The position numbers and the translations under genes were made by a program. Shown here piece by piece: positions 31,046-37,303 of a stretch of 40,121 nucleotides of DNA. Positions within the stretch are counted from its first letter, which is position 1, and every line of letters starts with the position of its first letter. The notes under the pieces are model-generated. The model did no database searches, was not told the origin of the DNA, and saw only the letters and a list, made by a program, of their open reading frames with translations. The stretch is from a virus. The stretch covers positions 1 to 40,121 of IMG/VR virus record IMGVR_UViG_3300042878_001457. One strand, 5' to 3'.

Positions 31046-31816
31046 TTACATTTTGGTCACGCGCCCAGACACCCGGCCGATAATGCGGATGTCGTCCAGG
31101 CGTAGCGTGTAGGGCTCGTGGTGCTTATTGTCGCTGATGATGCGAACCTCTGCAGGATCCGACCGGCGTACCAGCTGCAGCCGCTTGACCATGGGGCCGT
31201 CACCTTCTTCGACGACGTAGATGCCGTCAGGTGTGGGCTTGGCGTAGGTCGTGTCGACCAGCACGCGATCGCCGCTCTCAAGGGTGGGTGACATGCTGTC
31301 GCCGACGATTTCGAGGACCATGATCTCGCCAGGCTGCATGCGCAGCTCGTGGCGCAGGAACGTGGACGGAAACACCCATTCAGAAACAACTTTATGACCC
31401 ACGAACGCCTCACCCCGCCGAATAGTGACGACTTCGTGTTCTCCCACGTTGCCATTTCCAGCACCAGCCTTAGCGTCAATTTCCGGCACTGCGCCCGGCA
31501 CTTTGCCTAAGTATTTTTCTAGAGAACTTGCACCAAAATGTTCGCGCTCAGATTGGGGCCCCATCCCGGCAGCAACTTCTTCGGAAGAAATGTGTTCTGG
31601 TTCGCCTGTTTGAAGCCAGTTAACCGACACGCCCAACACCCTGGCGACATTCACAAGGTGATCACCTCTCAGTGAACGGTTGTTGCCGCGAAGGATGCCC
31701 CTGATGAGATCGGGCGATCCGCCCGCCTTTATGGATGCCGCGCGAGGAGAAAGGCCAAGCTCATCCAGCCGCTGTTCTATTCGCTTTTTGAAGGCCATGG
31801 GATCGGGGTCTGTCAT
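31046..31816 (-). CDS. CI-like repressor (XRE-type HTH plus S24 peptidase)
   Basis: This 256-residue lysogeny repressor has an N-terminal helix-turn-helix (LSPRAASIKAGGSPDLIRGIL at about 19-39) and a LexA/CI-like C-terminal domain with catalytic Ser in GDSMSPTL (about 172-179) and Lys in MVKRLQL (about 208-214). DAKAGAGNG, near residue 115, is a plausible Ala-Gly self-cleavage site. It should dimerise on the 16-bp GCGG-type operators on both sides and be inactivated after DNA damage. The ATG at 31816 has no ribosome-binding site; the predicted promoter places the transcript start on the ATG, as for the leaderless lambda pRM message. Confidence 0.93.
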   Translation of the reverse strand: MTDPDPMAFKKRIEQRLDELGLSPRAASIKAGGSPDLIRGILRGNNRSLRGDHLVNVARVLGVSVNWLQTGEPEHISSEEVAAGMGPQSEREHFGASSLEKYLGKVPGAVPEIDAKAGAGNGNVGEHEVVTIRRGEAFVGHKVVSEWVFPSTFLRHELRMQPGEIMVLEIVGDSMSPTLESGDRVLVDTTYAKPTPDGIYVVEEGDGPMVKRLQLVRRSDPAEVRIISDNKHHEPYTLRLDDIRIIGRVSGRVTKM

Positions 31817-31904
31817 GTGCGGAAACTTAGCCGCGACTCAAGCTGCGGCATAAGCGGATAGTTAGCCGTTGACGAGTGCGGATAATTAGCCGTATACAAG
31901 CCGC
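31817..31904. promoter_or_regulatory. Divergent control region: pRM, pR and operators OR1-OR3
   Basis: Three 16-bp operators occur: GCGGAAACTTAGCCGC at 31819-31834 (OR3), GCGGATAGTTAGCCGT at 31854-31869 (OR2) and GCGGATAATTAGCCGT at 31878-31893 (OR1). Rightward pR has TTGACG at 31869-31874, an 18-base spacer holding OR1, and TATACA at 31893-31898. Leftward pRM has TTATGC at 31853-31848, an 18-base spacer and TAAGTT at 31829-31824 within OR3. Both predicted starts coincide with the ATGs of the genes they serve. A GACTC (GANTC) site at 31835-31839 lies in the pRM spacer. The arrangement closely parallels lambda OR. Confidence 0.82.
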
Positions 31905-32144
31905 ATGAACTACCGTCAGCATCTGATCCTCCTCATCGAGACCTTTGCCTCCGCGCGGGGTCTCTCACCTTCTCGGGTTTCGACCGTGGCCCTCAATGCC
32001 GGGCACACGTACCAGAACCTGGTCGACGGCAAAGACATCACCGTCGGGCGCTTTGAACGCGCGATGCGCTGGTTCTCCGACAACTGGCCCGAGGGCGCCG
32101 AGTGGCCCGACGAGGTGCCGCGGCCCCATGCGGAGGCTGCCTGA
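31905..32144 (+). CDS. Cro-like transcription regulator
   Basis: This 79-residue protein, divergent from the repressor, starts MNYRQHLILLIETFASARG. A HTH-like pattern spans about 16-45 (ARGLSPSRVSTVALNAGHTYQNLVDGK), followed by FERAMRWFSDNWPEG. Size and place fit a Cro-type regulator that binds the same operators and commits to lytic growth. There is no Shine-Dalgarno site, and the start falls at the predicted pR transcript start, so translation is probably leaderless. It is followed by a strong terminator. The assignment rests mainly on context; the HTH is suggestive rather than definitive. Confidence 0.82.
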   Translation: MNYRQHLILLIETFASARGLSPSRVSTVALNAGHTYQNLVDGKDITVGRFERAMRWFSDNWPEGAEWPDEVPRPHAEAA

Positions 32145-32203
32145 TGGCCCCGTTCCCCCACACCGCTGACAGGCCGGTTCATGTCTGTCTCCTCCCTGAA
32201 ACT

Positions 32204-32230
32204 GCCGGGGCTGAGTGCTCCGGCCTTTTT
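32204..32230 (+). terminator. Rho-independent terminator after the Cro-like gene
   Basis: GCCGGGGC (32204-32211) pairs with GCTCCGGC (32217-32224, one G-U) around a 5-base loop, followed by C and five T. It lies 60 bases after the Cro-like stop and before the rest of the early right operon, the position of lambda tR1. Genes beyond it need read-through or antitermination, because only 22 bases separate it from the next ATG. The 108-bp gap holds nothing else I can support. Confidence 0.85.
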
Positions 32231-32252
32231 CAATTAGCAGGAGCATATTGTC

Positions 32253-32594
32253 ATGGTACGTAAAAACACTTGTGCAAATGCGGATCTTGTCATCGCAGAA
32301 GCCCGCACGCTTGCTGGTTTTCTGATCGAGATCGAGCGCGGCAAGTGCGCCGGCGACGTCGATGTCGCCATTCACCGCACAGCGTCCAAGTGGGGCCTGG
32401 AGGAGGGCACCCTGCGCTCTCTCCGCTACCGCTGGCGCGAGCTGCAGGACGTCCGCGCTTCCGTCCTCGAGCGGCTGCGCGAGGCCTACGAGGTCATCTA
32501 CGAGCGCCAGCGCCGCATGGCCGAGATCGAGCGCGAGATTGACCGTCTCACCGCAGATTCCACCGAACCCATGCAGGAGGAGCTGTTCGCATGA
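32253..32594 (+). CDS. Early protein with possible HTH and C-terminal coiled coil
   Basis: This 113-residue protein starts MVRKNTCANADLVIAEARTL. The middle (VAIHRTASKWGLEEGTLRSLRYRW) could be a helix-turn-helix, and the C-terminus is a charged coiled coil (YERQRRMAEIEREIDRLTA). An AGGAG site lies 9 bases upstream. It is the first gene after the terminator, where an antiterminator or regulator would be expected, but I recognise no family. Its stop overlaps the GapR-like start (ATGA). Confidence 0.72.
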   Translation: MVRKNTCANADLVIAEARTLAGFLIEIERGKCAGDVDVAIHRTASKWGLEEGTLRSLRYRWRELQDVRASVLERLREAYEVIYERQRRMAEIEREIDRLTADSTEPMQEELFA

Positions 32595-32893
32595 CCATTG
32601 GTCACAATCGCCCCGGAGTGAACGGCCAGCTGCAATCGTTTGTCGAGCGCATTGAGAAGCTCGAATACGACAAGTCGGAGATCGCCGGCTGGATCAAGGA
32701 CGTCTACGCCGAGGCCAAGTCCACAGGCTTTGACGTCAAGGTGTTGCGCAAGGTCGTTGCCCTTCGCAAGAAGAGCCGCGCCGAGATCGCTGAAGAGCAG
32801 GCCCTCGTGGATACCTACCTGGCGGCACTTGGCGATCTGGCAGACACCCCGCTGGGCCAGGCTGCCATGAAGCGCGACGGGGTGGCCGCGTGA
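32591..32893 (+). CDS. GapR-like nucleoid protein (DUF2312)
   Basis: This 100-residue protein matches the DUF2312 pattern: LQSFVERIEKLEYDKSEIAGW at about 14-34, then IKDVYAEAKSTGFDVKVLRKVV, with the conserved DVYAEAK and GFD..vLRK blocks, and a C-terminal acidic helix (LVDTYLAALGDL). GapR, the Caulobacter member, is an essential protein that clamps over-twisted A/T-rich DNA ahead of replication forks and RNA polymerase. The family is characteristic of alphaproteobacteria and their phages, which supports the host guess. A phage copy might aid phage DNA replication or compete with the host protein. Coupled to both neighbours by overlapping start and stop codons. Confidence 0.9.
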   Translation: MTIGHNRPGVNGQLQSFVERIEKLEYDKSEIAGWIKDVYAEAKSTGFDVKVLRKVVALRKKSRAEIAEEQALVDTYLAALGDLADTPLGQAAMKRDGVAA

Positions 32894-33213
32894 TTGAACT
32901 CCCGTTCCCACCGGCGAAGCTCAACCCGAACCAGCGTTACCACTGGGCGGTGAAGGCGCGGGCGTTCAAGGCCTACAAGTTCCAGTGCTTTGCCATTCTC
33001 AGCCAGCACCGTGACGAGCTGAAGGGCAGGGCGGCGTTCTCCATGGAGTTCGTGCCGCCCGACGCCCACCGGCGGGATGCGGACAACCTTCTGGCCGCGA
33101 GCAAGGCCGCGATCGATGCGCTGTCCCAGGTGACTGGCATCGACGACAGCAAGTTTAGTTTCACCATCAAGATGGGAGCGCCCCGGAAGCCGGCGGCTGT
33201 TGTGTTGTCATGA
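32890..33213 (+). CDS. rusA: RusA-like Holliday junction resolvase
   Basis: This 107-residue endonuclease resolves four-way junctions made during recombination and clears branches before packaging. The RusA pattern is visible: LPFPPAKLNPNQRYHW at about 4-19, and the acidic active-site region RRDADNLLAASKAAIDAL at about 61-78, followed by GIDDSKF. It lacks none of the expected Asp residues that I can see. It starts with GTG overlapping the previous stop (GTGA). With RecT in the left operon it forms the recombination set. Confidence 0.9.
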   Translation: MIELPFPPAKLNPNQRYHWAVKARAFKAYKFQCFAILSQHRDELKGRAAFSMEFVPPDAHRRDADNLLAASKAAIDALSQVTGIDDSKFSFTIKMGAPRKPAAVVLS

Positions 33214-33518
33214 GCTATGACCTGTTCACATACCCCCACAAGGCGGGCTTCAAGGACAACACCACCTCGCGCGATGCGGCAGAGGCGATCGAGGCATCCG
33301 GCAGGGCAGGGACGCTTGGCCACTACGTGCTGTGCCAGTACCGCGCGGGATACGAGCTGACGGCTGACGAGGTCGCGGACAGGCTCGAGGAAAGCCCGCT
33401 GTCGATCAGGCCGCGGGTCTCACAGCTTTTCAAGCAGGGGCTCATCGAACGCACTGGCGCCCGGCGTGTCGCTGTTGGTGGCCGGCCGAGCCACGTCTAC
33501 CGCCTCAAGGTGACATGA
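33210..33518 (+). CDS. Winged-helix DNA-binding protein
   Basis: This 102-residue protein contains a winged helix-turn-helix in its C-terminal two thirds: GHYVLCQYRAGYELTADEVAD (helices 1-2), SPLSIRPRVSQLFKQGLIE (recognition helix) and RRVAVGGRPSHVYRL (wing). The N-terminal 35 residues are polar. Start and stop overlap the neighbouring genes by four bases. Such proteins often read as replication or transcription accessories in early phage operons. It is one candidate activator for the late promoters, without direct evidence. Confidence 0.8.
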   Translation: MSYDLFTYPHKAGFKDNTTSRDAAEAIEASGRAGTLGHYVLCQYRAGYELTADEVADRLEESPLSIRPRVSQLFKQGLIERTGARRVAVGGRPSHVYRLKVT

Positions 33519-34114
33519 TGCTGGCGGAAACCCTTACCAATCTCTGCAAGCGCCTCGAGGCTTTCCAGACGCCCACCTGGGCGGTCGAGGCCGTGCTCGA
33601 TGTCGAGACTACAACACGGCGGATTCTAGATCCGTGTTGCGGGCTTGGCGCCATCGCCAACGTGTGCTGGCGCGCTGGTTTCGATACCACAGCCTTCGAT
33701 TTCGAGGACTGGGGAAAGCATTTCCCCGGGCTCATGACCATCGTTGGGCCAGTGTCGCAGCAAGACTTTCTCGAATTTGACGAAGACCTTTTCGGCTTCA
33801 CCGTCATCATGAATCCACCCTTCACGCTCGCGGAGAAGTTCGTCGACCATGCCCATAAGCTCGGTGCGCGCAAAGTCATCTGCTTCCAGCGCCAGGCATG
33901 GCGCGAGAGTGCTCGCCGCCGACAATGGTGGGAGAAGAATCCGCCCGCGCGTGTGTGGGTGTGCGGCTCGCGTGCCACCTGCTGGCGCTTTGATTTGGTG
34001 GGGACCGAGCTAGCCAAGCGTGGCGGCAGCACCACCTCAATGGCTTGGTACGTTTGGGAGCGCGGTCACAAGGGCGCCGAGGTCACGTCGGCTATTTATC
34101 CGGAGGCTGCATGA
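33515..34114 (+). CDS. DNA methyltransferase-like protein (NPPF motif)
   Basis: This 199-residue protein has the hallmarks of a SAM-dependent DNA methyltransferase: motif I DPCCGLGAI at about 39-47 for SAM binding and the catalytic NPPF at about 94-97, typical of N6-adenine or N4-cytosine enzymes. The order (motif I before NPPF) differs from the CcrM class, so it is probably not a GANTC methylase of that type. The C-terminus is basic and Trp-rich (RQAWRESARRRQWWEKN). It may protect phage DNA from restriction or mark regulatory sites. The next gene, a GcrA-like factor, starts within its stop codon, an intriguing pairing because GcrA senses adenine methylation in the host. Confidence 0.87.
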   Translation: MMLAETLTNLCKRLEAFQTPTWAVEAVLDVETTTRRILDPCCGLGAIANVCWRAGFDTTAFDFEDWGKHFPGLMTIVGPVSQQDFLEFDEDLFGFTVIMNPPFTLAEKFVDHAHKLGARKVICFQRQAWRESARRRQWWEKNPPARVWVCGSRATCWRFDLVGTELAKRGGSTTSMAWYVWERGHKGAEVTSAIYPEAA

Positions 34115-34659
34115 AGGTCGATTGGACCATGGAGCGCATTGACACCATGCGCCGGCTTCTGGCCGAAGGATATTCAAGCAGCTACGTGGCAGCCCAGATC
34201 GGCACGACGCGGAATGCCGTCATCGGCAAGGCGCATCGCATCGAGAAGGCGACCGGCGCAATGCTGTTCCGCAACCGCCCGGCGGTTCAGGTTATACGCC
34301 AATACAAGCCGAGGCAGCCTCGGGTGCGCGAGGAGCAGCCCAAGGCCGAGAAGGTTGCGCCCTCGATGGCGGGTGACACCGGCGGCTACCGTATGCCAAA
34401 GGTCAGGCTCAAGTACCGGCCGCGCGAGACCCCGACGCTTAAGCTCGGGCGCCAATGCGGCATCGTCGACGTCACCGGCTGCAAGTGGCCGGTTGGTTTC
34501 GACCCCCGCGTCGCCGGTGGCCACCTGTTCTGCAACGGCGAGCTGCACGACCACCGCTATTGCGAGTTCCATGCCCAAGAGAGCCGTGCGTCCTACAGCA
34601 CCGAGCTGATTGTCAAGACCATGAAGGCAGCCCTGGGCGCCAACAAGAGGGCAGCATGA
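34111..34659 (+). CDS. GcrA-like cell-cycle regulator
   Basis: This 182-residue protein starts MKVDWTMERIDTMRRLLAEGY with an HTH (SSSYVAAQIGTTRNAVIGKAHRI, in outline) that matches the N-terminal DNA-binding domain of GcrA. The C-terminal CKWPVG...HLFCNG...YCEFHAQ segment matches the GcrA C-terminal domain that contacts sigma-70/RNA polymerase. GcrA in Caulobacter activates promoters carrying methylated GANTC. A CCGGAGG site 4-5 bases before the ATG at 34111 decides this start over a longer frame from 34045. A phage copy could redirect host RNA polymerase to phage or cell-cycle promoters. Confidence 0.87.
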   Translation: MKVDWTMERIDTMRRLLAEGYSSSYVAAQIGTTRNAVIGKAHRIEKATGAMLFRNRPAVQVIRQYKPRQPRVREEQPKAEKVAPSMAGDTGGYRMPKVRLKYRPRETPTLKLGRQCGIVDVTGCKWPVGFDPRVAGGHLFCNGELHDHRYCEFHAQESRASYSTELIVKTMKAALGANKRAA

Positions 34660-34862
34660 GCGAGATCTCACCATGCCCGATCTGCGGCGCCACGCCGAAG
34701 GTCCACAAGATCCGGACGGGCTTCGTCCTGTCCTGTGTCGGAAGCCGCCACACGGTCGCCATGACTGACGACGGCGGGCACCAGGCTGCCCTCTACCGCG
34801 GCCGCACCGAGGAAGAAGTGCGTACCTTCTGGAACCGAACATTTGCAAAGGGGGCGGCATGA
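34656..34862 (+). CDS. Small zinc-ribbon protein (Lar-like)
   Basis: This 68-residue protein starts MSEISPCPICGATPKVHKIR and has the CPxCG...C pattern of a zinc ribbon (Cys at about 7, 10 and 28), ending in EEEVRTFWNRTF. The CPxCG start with a W-N-R near the end is the pattern of Lar-type restriction-alleviation proteins and their many phage relatives. Lar modulates type I restriction-modification; here the activity is unproven. The ATG at 34656 overlaps the previous stop; a longer frame reading from 34455 is a shadow of the GcrA-like gene. Confidence 0.8.
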   Translation: MSEISPCPICGATPKVHKIRTGFVLSCVGSRHTVAMTDDGGHQAALYRGRTEEEVRTFWNRTFAKGAA

Positions 34863-35248
34863 CCCTGCCAAGCACAAGCAACGAGCACCGCAGCAGCTAT
34901 CGCTGCATCCTTGTCAGGGTGCCCCACCAGGCAGACGTGCAGGCAGAGGGCCCCGAGCCCACGCTCAAGGCGTTGCAGGTCGCTGTCGAGTCCGTCACCG
35001 GGGTTCCCCGCCGTGAGCTTCTGAGCCGGCGCCGTGACGCCACCATCTGCCGGGCGCGGCATATCTATTTCTGGGCTGCCCGCAACCTCACCAAGCGCAG
35101 CTTCCCGGTGATTGGATATTACTGCGGTGGGCGCGACCACTCGACCGTGATGAACGGCATCAACCGGGTAAACGTCGACCGTGTGGCGTTCGAGCCCGAG
35201 CTGTCGAAGGTGCTGGCAACATTCCGCCGGGCGAGGGGGCAGCAATGA
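34859..35248 (+). CDS. Stand-alone DnaA domain IV-like protein
   Basis: This 129-residue protein consists of a short N-terminal extension and a DnaA C-terminal DNA-binding domain. Diagnostic blocks are VTGVPRRELLSRRRDATICRARHIYF at about 46-71 in outline (E. coli DnaA has DLLSKRRSRSVARPRQ) and GYYCGGRDHSTVMNGINRV at about 86-104 (DnaA signature GGRDHTTVLHA). The ATPase domain is absent. It could bind DnaA boxes on phage or host DNA, either marking a phage origin or blocking host initiation. It overlaps both neighbours by four bases. Such domain IV-only proteins are known in phages of alphaproteobacteria, but their role is poorly defined. Confidence 0.9.
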   Translation: MTLPSTSNEHRSSYRCILVRVPHQADVQAEGPEPTLKALQVAVESVTGVPRRELLSRRRDATICRARHIYFWAARNLTKRSFPVIGYYCGGRDHSTVMNGINRVNVDRVAFEPELSKVLATFRRARGQQ

Positions 35249-36117
35249 ATTTTTATGCATTCCACATCGGCGACTATGCCTCTGCCACCCGGCACCTGAG
35301 CTGGGAAGAGGATCTCGCATACCGCAGGCTGATGGACGCCTACTACATGCGCGAGGCTCCATTGCCGGCCGATCGCAAGCAGGTCTACCGCCTCGTCGTC
35401 GCCACCAGCAAGGCGCAGCGCACAGCTGTGGACACGGTGCTCGACGAGTTCTTCACCGTGACCCCGGAGGGGTTTTTCAACGAGCGCTGCGAGGCCGAGA
35501 TTCGTGCGTATCGCAGAAAATCTGACAAGGCCAGGCAATCCGCCGAGGCTCGTTGGAGCAAGGGTGACGCACCGCAAACGGAAAGCGAAGGCAATGCGAA
35601 CGCATCTGCGGACGGTATGCGAACGCATAGCGAAGGCAATGCTCCCAATCCCAATCCCAATCCCAATCCCAATAGTAGAGGGGATAGGCTAGCGCGCGAG
35701 CACGACGCTGACCTCGAGGCGAAGCTCCGCAACGCGGCTGGTTGGACGAACCACCCGGCACCAAAGCTCGCCATCACTGGCTGCATCCAGGCACTGCTCG
35801 ACAGCGGAGCGGATCTCGACCTCGACGTCCTCCCCGTCATCCGCGCACTAGCGCCAAAGGTTCGGTCTCCGGGATGGACCTACTTCGTCAACCCGATTGC
35901 AGAAGCCCGTGATCAGCGCATTTCCGCAGCCACCGTCGTGTCATTGCCCACTTCCAGCAGCAGGAGCACCAGCCATGCAGCCCATCGCCAGAAACCTTCC
36001 CGCGATGAAACCTTCGCAGCCATCGACCGCCGTATCGCTGAACTCGCCGAAGCCGAGCGCAGAGCGGCTGGTGGCAGCCAGGGCGGCTTTGTCGGCTCTG
36101 ATGAAGGGGCGGCCTGA
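35245..36117 (+). CDS. DUF1376 (YdaU-type) replication-associated protein
   Basis: This 290-residue protein opens with MNFYAFHIGDYASATRHLSW, then EEDLAYRRLMDAYYM, the DUF1376 pattern of phage replication-region proteins. Residues about 90-150 form a disordered linker containing five tandem CCCAAT hexamers (35644-35673) that encode an Asn-Pro repeat. The C-terminal part (ITGCIQALLDSGADLDLDVLPVI, ending WTYFVNPIAEA) resembles the domain often fused to it. These proteins are thought to bind DNA and recruit host replication proteins, as no phage helicase or polymerase is encoded. Its last 143 bases overlap the next gene. Confidence 0.85.
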   Translation: MNFYAFHIGDYASATRHLSWEEDLAYRRLMDAYYMREAPLPADRKQVYRLVVATSKAQRTAVDTVLDEFFTVTPEGFFNERCEAEIRAYRRKSDKARQSAEARWSKGDAPQTESEGNANASADGMRTHSEGNAPNPNPNPNPNSRGDRLAREHDADLEAKLRNAAGWTNHPAPKLAITGCIQALLDSGADLDLDVLPVIRALAPKVRSPGWTYFVNPIAEARDQRISAATVVSLPTSSSRSTSHAAHRQKPSRDETFAAIDRRIAELAEAERRAAGGSQGGFVGSDEGAA

Positions 36118-36592
36118 CACCAACGCCGAGAACCCCAAGTACCTCGCCGAGATGGTCGAGAGCCTGGCGCATCTCACCGACCAAGAGCTGGCATGGCTGA
36201 CCCATCCACGCGATGGCCTCCAGACCGTGTGCAAGTTCCTGCCGACCCCGGCCGACGTCCACCAGTTCCTGCGCGACAAGCGAGCCCGGGCTGAGCAGTT
36301 CCAGCCAGCACCCACCGGCTGGCGCAAGCTCGAGGACGATCCCACCGCGCCCTGGAACCAGGAGACCGATGCCGAGCGCAAGAAGCGCGTGGTCGAGGAG
36401 CTGCTTGGCTACAACCCAGACACCGTCGGCGCACCGGCCAAGCGCAGGGTCTTCGTGCCCCCCACCGACGAGGATCTCGCCGACCTCAAGCTCAAGACCC
36501 CGCAGGCCCCGCTCAGCCCTTACCTGCTCAAGGCTCTTCGCGCTCAGGGTTACCCGTTCCCCAAGCCCCAAAGCGACGAGGCCGCGGCATGA
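35975..36592 (+). CDS. Hypothetical replication-region protein
   Basis: This 205-residue protein starts MQPIARNLPAMKPSQPSTAV. The ATG at 35975 has AGGAG 8 bases upstream and so is preferred to an ATG at 35897 and to a later one at 36005. Recognisable blocks are SAERLVAARAALSALMKGRP at about 26-45 and LTHPRDGLQTVCKFLPTPADV at about 73-93. This KFLPTPA pattern is common in proteins following DUF1376 genes in phages of alphaproteobacteria. A role in replication or as a loader-like partner is possible but unproven. It overlaps the upstream gene by 143 bases, long for this genome. Confidence 0.75.
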   Translation: MQPIARNLPAMKPSQPSTAVSLNSPKPSAERLVAARAALSALMKGRPDTNAENPKYLAEMVESLAHLTDQELAWLTHPRDGLQTVCKFLPTPADVHQFLRDKRARAEQFQPAPTGWRKLEDDPTAPWNQETDAERKKRVVEELLGYNPDTVGAPAKRRVFVPPTDEDLADLKLKTPQAPLSPYLLKALRAQGYPFPKPQSDEAAA

Positions 36593-36900
36593 CCCATCAG
36601 CTTGCCCTCCGCAGTGCCCATCCACCTCCGACGGAGATGCTCATGGACCGCAAGCCTAAACGCCCCGTGTTCGTTGCCGTCAACGAGCGCGGGTTTCGCA
36701 TTGGCGAGACGCACCACAACGCAAAGCTCTCCGACGCCCTGGTCGATCAAATCCGAGACCTGTTCGAATACGAAGGCCTCCGGGTCGGCGAGATCTGCGA
36801 GAAGCTCGGCCTCGCAAAAACCACCGTGGTCAAGATCATCCGCTACGAGCGGCGCGTCTCGACCCCTGACAGATGGAAGAAAATCGATGGCAAAAGCTAA
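36589..36900 (+). CDS. HTH protein upstream of the terminase genes
   Basis: This 103-residue protein has a clear helix-turn-helix in its second half (VDQIRDLFEYEGLRVGEICEKLGLAKTTVVKIIRYE, in outline), similar to Hin/homeodomain-like domains used to count or recognise DNA. The N-terminus is Pro/Arg-rich. It is coupled to the previous gene (ATGA overlap) and overlaps the small terminase start by 14 bases. It may regulate late genes or help pac-site recognition; there is no direct evidence for either. Confidence 0.78.
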   Translation: MTHQLALRSAHPPPTEMLMDRKPKRPVFVAVNERGFRIGETHHNAKLSDALVDQIRDLFEYEGLRVGEICEKLGLAKTTVVKIIRYERRVSTPDRWKKIDGKS

Positions 36901-37303
36901 GCCAAAGGCAAAGGGCAAGGTCGGGCGCCCAAGCCTTTACAGCGACCGCCTTGCCGAAAACATTTGTGCGCGCATTGCAGATGGCGAAAGCCTGCGCACG
37001 ATATGTGTCGACGAAGGCTATCCGGATCGTGGAACTGTGCTTCGATGGCTCGAACAGCACGCTGATTTCGCGTCCATATACGCGCGCGCGAGGGAGGCTC
37101 AGGCCGATGCTATGGACGAGGAGATATTGGAAGCCGCAAGAGCCTGCACAGCCGAAAGCGCAGCGGCCGACCGCGTCAAGATCGCCGCCTTCCAGTGGCG
37201 AGCTGAGAGGCTGAAACCCAAAGCCTATGGTAGCAAGGTGGGCCTCGAGGCCTCCGGCTCCATCGCAGTGACCATCGCGACGGGCGTGCCCAGTGACGAT
37301 TAA
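36887..37303 (+). CDS. terS: Terminase small subunit
   Basis: This 138-residue protein recognises phage DNA for packaging. It starts MAKAKPKAKGKVGRPSLYSD and has a homeodomain-like HTH (LAENICARIADGESLRTICVDEGYPDRGTVLRWL, in outline), followed by helices with IYARAREAQADAMDEEIL, the pattern of phage small terminases. I chose the ATG at 36887, behind GGAAG, instead of longer frames whose N-termini are shadows of the HTH gene. It overlaps the large subunit by 11 bases, the usual arrangement. Confidence 0.87.
   Translation: MAKAKPKAKGKVGRPSLYSDRLAENICARIADGESLRTICVDEGYPDRGTVLRWLEQHADFASIYARAREAQADAMDEEILEAARACTAESAAADRVKIAAFQWRAERLKPKAYGSKVGLEASGSIAVTIATGVPSDD

Noticed and set aside
32144-32263. 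39-codon frame overlapping the Cro-like stop (TGATG)
   Set aside because: It runs straight through the terminator hairpin and T-run and overlaps the next start; the hairpin explains the sequence better.
34045-34110. N-terminal extension of the GcrA-like protein
   Set aside because: The extension overlaps the methyltransferase end, has no ribosome-binding site, and the CCGGAGG before 34111 supports the shorter start that matches the family.
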